From Bacillaceae bacterium (GTDB lineage: Bacteria; Bacillota; Bacilli; Bacillales; Amphibacillaceae), in NCBI GenBank assembly GCA_030152985.1, contig JASLIE010000064.1, positions 1 to 8,438 of the forward strand: a stretch of 8,438 bases of DNA, read 5' to 3'. A program made the translations under genes and the position numbers. The notes under the pieces are model-generated. The model was given only the letters and a program-made list of their open reading frames with translations. It was not told the DNA's origin and searched no databases. Numbering within the stretch: position 1 is the stretch's first letter; each line of letters opens with the position of its first letter. Below, one piece after another: positions 6,342 to 8,438 of this stretch.

Positions 6342-6896
6342 TTATCGCTCCTCAATTGATTTTTTTATTCGTTTTTTTAAATCAGGATCTTGCCTTAACT
6401 TAGCTCTGGCTGCTTTTGCCCAGCCCTTGACCGCCTCAAGCTCGACATTTTCCCGCTCAGCGATCTCACGTAACTTATAGCCTTCAATGACATAAGAGTA
6501 AAGCCACTTCCACTGGCGCTGCGTCAGTTTATTCCGGATCTCATGAAACAAAGACGCATCAAAAATGTAAATCCCCGTCACATCTAGGAGATGTTGATTG
6601 CTTCGCTTAATTTTATTGCCAGTGGCGATCAAGTTTGTGATGGCCACTTCTGCCTCTCTTTCAACCTCTTGCCGGCGTGTATTTCGCCGGATGAGATCAA
6701 TGAATCGCAGTCTCAGTCTGGCATTTAAAAAAGCATTGAGCTCGCCTTGCTCCGGATCAAAGGCCTCATAAGCCTGCCATAAAATGACCATCCCCTCAGC
6801 ATAAAACTCCTCATGATAGGCATAAGGAATCCTGAGCTGGTGGATATGATAGTAAATCCTTCTTTCCTGCGCTTGAAGAAATGATTCGTAACTCAT
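6342..6896 (-). CDS. Small sigma-70 family RNA polymerase sigma factor
   Basis: This is a 184-residue sigma-like protein. Region 2 is visible at about 10-76, with the core-binding and -10-recognition part running from EEFYAEGMVILWQAYEAF to FIDLIRRNTRR. Region 4 lies at about 115-170, with a helix-turn-helix around LTQRQWKWLYSYVIEGYKLREIAE. No region 1.1 or 3 is evident, so it is a minimal factor of the kind found in prophages and among Bacillus alternative sigmas. I chose the ATG at 6896 because AAGGGAGGTGA, almost a perfect anti-16S match, places GGAGG 7 nt before it; an ATG at 6947 would add 17 residues but has no ribosome site. Its stop is one base before the amidase ATG, so it probably drives or accompanies amidase expression. 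No sigma-A promoter is evident upstream. Other readings: Xpf-like phage late regulator, or a diverged non-functional sigma. Confidence 0.85.
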   Translation of the reverse strand: MSYESFLQAQERRIYYHIHQLRIPYAYHEEFYAEGMVILWQAYEAFDPEQGELNAFLNARLRLRFIDLIRRNTRRQEVEREAEVAITNLIATGNKIKRSNQHLLDVTGIYIFDASLFHEIRNKLTQRQWKWLYSYVIEGYKLREIAERENVELEAVKGWAKAARAKLRQDPDLKKRIKKSIEER

Positions 6897-6906
6897 TTGT
6901 TCACCT

Positions 6907-6931
6907 CCCTTGCTAACTAGATTAGCAAGGG
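6907..6931 (-). promoter_or_regulatory. Perfect inverted repeat partly covering the sigma gene's ribosome site
   Basis: CCCTTGCTAA and TTAGCAAGGG form a perfect 10-bp stem around the 5-nt loop TCTAG. The 3' arm supplies the AAGGG part of the Shine-Dalgarno AAGGGAGGTGA, leaving AGGTGA outside the stem. As RNA it could slow ribosome loading; as DNA it could be an operator for a dimeric repressor. There is no U-tract, so it is not a terminator. Overlap with the ribosome site is seen; the mode of control is inferred. Confidence 0.7.
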
Positions 6932-6935
6932 TAAG

Positions 6936-6957
6936 GTCAGCCTTCATCTCGGCTAAC
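6936..6957 (-). promoter_or_regulatory. Second, weaker hairpin in the sigma gene leader
   Basis: Minus-strand GTTAGCC can pair with GGCTGAC (six Watson-Crick pairs and one U-G) around an 8-nt loop. The heptamer AGTTAGC occurs here and again in the 10-bp inverted repeat 40 bp away. The first TTAGC could therefore compete for the GCTAA arm of the ribosome-site hairpin. This may be a pair of alternate folds or simply repeated protein-binding half-sites. Confidence 0.35.
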
Positions 6958-6972
6958 TTTATTTTTCACAAG

Positions 6973-7008
6973 AAAAAACAGCAAAACCCCTCAAGGTTTT
7001 GCTGTTTT
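6973..7008 (-). terminator. Intrinsic terminator of the 383-residue protein gene
   Basis: A perfect 14-bp stem, AAAACAGCAAAACC against GGTTTTGCTGTTTT with a 6-nt loop, is followed on the minus strand by six T. It lies 48 nt beyond the stop at 7057. It should isolate the sigma/amidase module from transcription of the gene to its right. The plus-strand copy has only four T, so it is mainly a minus-strand terminator. Confidence 0.9.
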
Positions 7009-7056
7009 CATACTTATTTATGACTTAAAACTCAAGTTTAAGGCAGTTTGAGCAAG

Positions 7057-8208
7057 TTAATCCTTAATTGCTTGATAGTTTCTTCTTTCCTTTACTTTCT
7101 TAACGGCCTCTTCCTGATTTAAATAAACACGTTGTTTCGGCGCTCGGACCTTGCCCTTAGCTACCGTATAAATCGCTAAGTCCTCAAAATCTAAGTGTCC
7201 ATTTGACGCTTCAATGAGTAAGTCAAGATCGGTTATATCAATGTAATGATTGATCACCGCATCTAAGAAAGGATCCTCAATTCCGACTTTATCTGTCTGA
7301 AAGGCATAATTTGCAAATTCAAGTTCAAGTTGATCTAAGTTTTTAAGCAAATAAAGATCAAGCATTTCATCTTTAGGCATGGCAAATTCTTTACCTAACA
7401 TGATTGTTGTTGTCCCCGTCTCAGCTTCAATCCAATCCAGGCGCTTCTTTGATGCACTGAGGGAGGCTAAATACTCACCCGTACTCACATCCTCAATAGC
7501 AGTTGTTTCATAGGTCACCATTTTGATATGCCCTAAGTCTTCTTTGAGGGCTTGCTCTAATTTTTTTAAGATACTTTCATCAAAAGCCTGATTTGAATCA
7601 TGATGTTTTGTGACAATCGTATTTATCTTTTCATTGGCCTTCCTTGCTGCTTTTTGGTCCTGATAATAAGGCTCAATCACATACAGCTCATGCCCCTTAA
7701 ACTTTAAGTCACCTGACTTAATTTGTGATTTTAAGTCACTTATTTTTAAATCGTCCTCTAAGTCTAAATCATATAATTCTGCAAGTCCGACCGTTTGCAT
7801 GGCCTCCTTTGCCCCTGCATGTGTGAGTTCAATTGCCATTGGCTCGCGTTTAATATAATTTAAGTCAAGCTCAGCCCGGTCAATGTAAGCCAGATAATGA
7901 TAGAAACGCTGCTCATCCTGCTTACTATTCCCGACAAACTGCTTGACCCATTCGAGCCGCTCATCGACATTTTTTAAACTGTAATATTCAATTAGATCTG
8001 TATCTGTTATCTGACTCGTTTGATTAAAGAGTGCGACCATCTGATCCTTTCCGACAAGCTCTTTTGCGACTGCTTCTTTTTCTTTTTCTAGCTTTAAAAT
8101 CTCAGTCTCAATGAAGGCCATCCACTTACCTTCTGAGTAAATATCTCCAATCACAAAAGCCATGACAAGCCCAAGCAAAAGGAGTAAACTGATTAAGATT
8201 TTTCTCAT
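7057..8208 (-). CDS. Membrane-anchored or secreted protein of unknown function
   Basis: I do not recognise this 383-residue protein. It starts with a basic-then-hydrophobic segment (residues 2-21), either an uncleaved anchor or a signal peptide without a lipobox. A charged, probably coiled-coil helix follows at about 33-56, then a large acidic, helix-rich extracytoplasmic region. I see no cysteine in the whole protein, as is common for surface proteins of Bacillota. Two stretches look alike, residues 71-116 and 281-330, each with a Y-x-LKN-[VL]-D core and ending in acidic D/L-rich sequence, which hints at an old internal duplication. The ATG at 8208 has GGAAGG 7 nt upstream. The gene is a single unit with its own promoter and terminator, divergent from a lipoprotein gene. 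A sensor, adhesin or cell-envelope accessory role would fit, but nothing shows it. Confidence 0.8.
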   Translation of the reverse strand: MRKILISLLLLLGLVMAFVIGDIYSEGKWMAFIETEILKLEKEKEAVAKELVGKDQMVALFNQTSQITDTDLIEYYSLKNVDERLEWVKQFVGNSKQDEQRFYHYLAYIDRAELDLNYIKREPMAIELTHAGAKEAMQTVGLAELYDLDLEDDLKISDLKSQIKSGDLKFKGHELYVIEPYYQDQKAARKANEKINTIVTKHHDSNQAFDESILKKLEQALKEDLGHIKMVTYETTAIEDVSTGEYLASLSASKKRLDWIEAETGTTTIMLGKEFAMPKDEMLDLYLLKNLDQLELEFANYAFQTDKVGIEDPFLDAVINHYIDITDLDLLIEASNGHLDFEDLAIYTVAKGKVRAPKQRVYLNQEEAVKKVKERRNYQAIKD

Positions 8209-8240
8209 AAATAAACCTTCCCATTCCCATTTTTTTCTAT

Positions 8241-8269
8241 CTTATAGATAAGAGATGGGCCATCTTCAA
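8241..8269 (-). promoter_or_regulatory. Sigma-A-type promoter for the 383-residue protein gene
   Basis: On the minus strand TTGAAG (8269-8264), a 17-bp spacer and TATAAG (8246-8241) match consensus at 4/6 and 5/6. It lies about 33 nt upstream of the start codon at 8208. Two inverted repeats overlap it: TCTTAT/ATAAGA around 2 bp at 8240-8253 (on the -10) and AGATGG/CCATCT around 1 bp at 8253-8265 (in the spacer and -35 edge). They could be operators. Confidence 0.6.
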
Positions 8270-8290
8270 GTTAATGCTAGTTTTAAGGAC

Positions 8291-8318
8291 TTGACTTCTT
8301 TTTTAATTGGCTTATACT
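8291..8318 (+). promoter_or_regulatory. Sigma-A-type promoter for the right-edge lipoprotein gene
   Basis: TTGACT at 8291-8296 and TATACT at 8313-8318 are separated by 16 bp, with 5/6 matches each. The expected start is near 8325, about 49 nt before the ATG at 8374. It is back to back with the minus-strand promoter at 8241-8269; the two -35 elements are 21 bp apart. Confidence 0.6.
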
Positions 8319-8373
8319 AAACTATATTAATCATAGCTAAATAGTATGATATAAGGAAATGGAGTTGTTTAAG

Positions 8374-8438
8374 ATGAAGCGTTTTATTATTTTACTTAGT
8401 TTACTTGTCCTGGTTGCTTGTGCGGGAGATCCGGAGGA
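8374..8438 (+). CDS. Lipoprotein, N-terminal fragment (cut by window edge)
   Basis: Only the first 21 codons are in the window: a basic n-region (MKR), a hydrophobic core and a lipobox LVAC with Cys16 as the lipidation site, then AGDPE. GGAG lies 9 nt before the ATG, and a plausible promoter stands upstream. The mature protein lies beyond the right edge, so its function cannot be judged. It is transcribed away from the 383-residue membrane or secreted protein gene, and shared control from the 165-bp intergenic region is possible. Confidence 0.8.
   Translation, partial: MKRFIILLSLLVLVACAGDPE

Noticed and set aside
6897..6947. Upstream ATG for the sigma factor
   Set aside because: It translates the inverted repeat and the excellent Shine-Dalgarno sequence; no ribosome site precedes it.

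Overview
The window looks like chromosomal DNA from a low-to-moderate GC Bacillota, most likely a Bacillaceae-type bacterium. The evidence is strong AAAGGAG-type ribosome binding sites, tightly packed co-directional genes with overlapping starts and stops, U-tract terminators, two Gram-positive lipoprotein signal peptides, and a textbook CcpA cre site. All genes lie on the minus strand except a fragment entering at the far right. I see no tRNA, rRNA, CRISPR array, insertion sequence or integrase.

Region A (1-5550, read right to left) is a catabolic and uptake gene cluster. It opens with a near-consensus sigma-A promoter (TTGACA, 17 bp, TAATAT) whose -35 is overlapped by a cre site. A small DUF3870 protein comes first, then a 120-bp gap with two RNA hairpins, the second being a strong intrinsic terminator. 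After that come CoA-transferase subunits A and B, a thiolase, a class III PLP aminotransferase, a polar amino acid binding lipoprotein, and an amino acid ABC permease cut by the left edge. The last six genes are joined by overlaps or gaps of about 6-21 nt. The terminator ends only 25 nt before the CoA-transferase start, so no promoter fits between them. Transcription of the six-gene block must start upstream and pass the terminator, which suggests attenuation.

The enzymes fit one route: import an amino acid, transaminate it at the beta carbon to a 3-keto acid, activate that by CoA transfer, and cleave it to acetyl-CoA plus a shortened acyl-CoA. This resembles the Bacillus yodRST genes for beta-lysine-type catabolism, but the substrate is inferred and no lysine aminomutase is in the window.

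Region B (5639-7008) is a two-gene module: a compact sigma-70-like factor and, one base after its stop, a zinc N-acetylmuramoyl-L-alanine amidase with a C-terminal SH3-like domain. Ahead of the sigma gene is a perfect 10-bp inverted repeat whose 3' arm runs into the Shine-Dalgarno sequence. The module may be a domesticated phage lysis unit or an autolysis switch.

Region C (7057-8438) holds a 383-residue membrane-anchored or secreted protein that I do not recognise, ended by a 14-bp perfect-stem terminator. Divergent from it across 165 bp, with a promoter on each strand, is the first 21 codons of a plus-strand lipoprotein gene.
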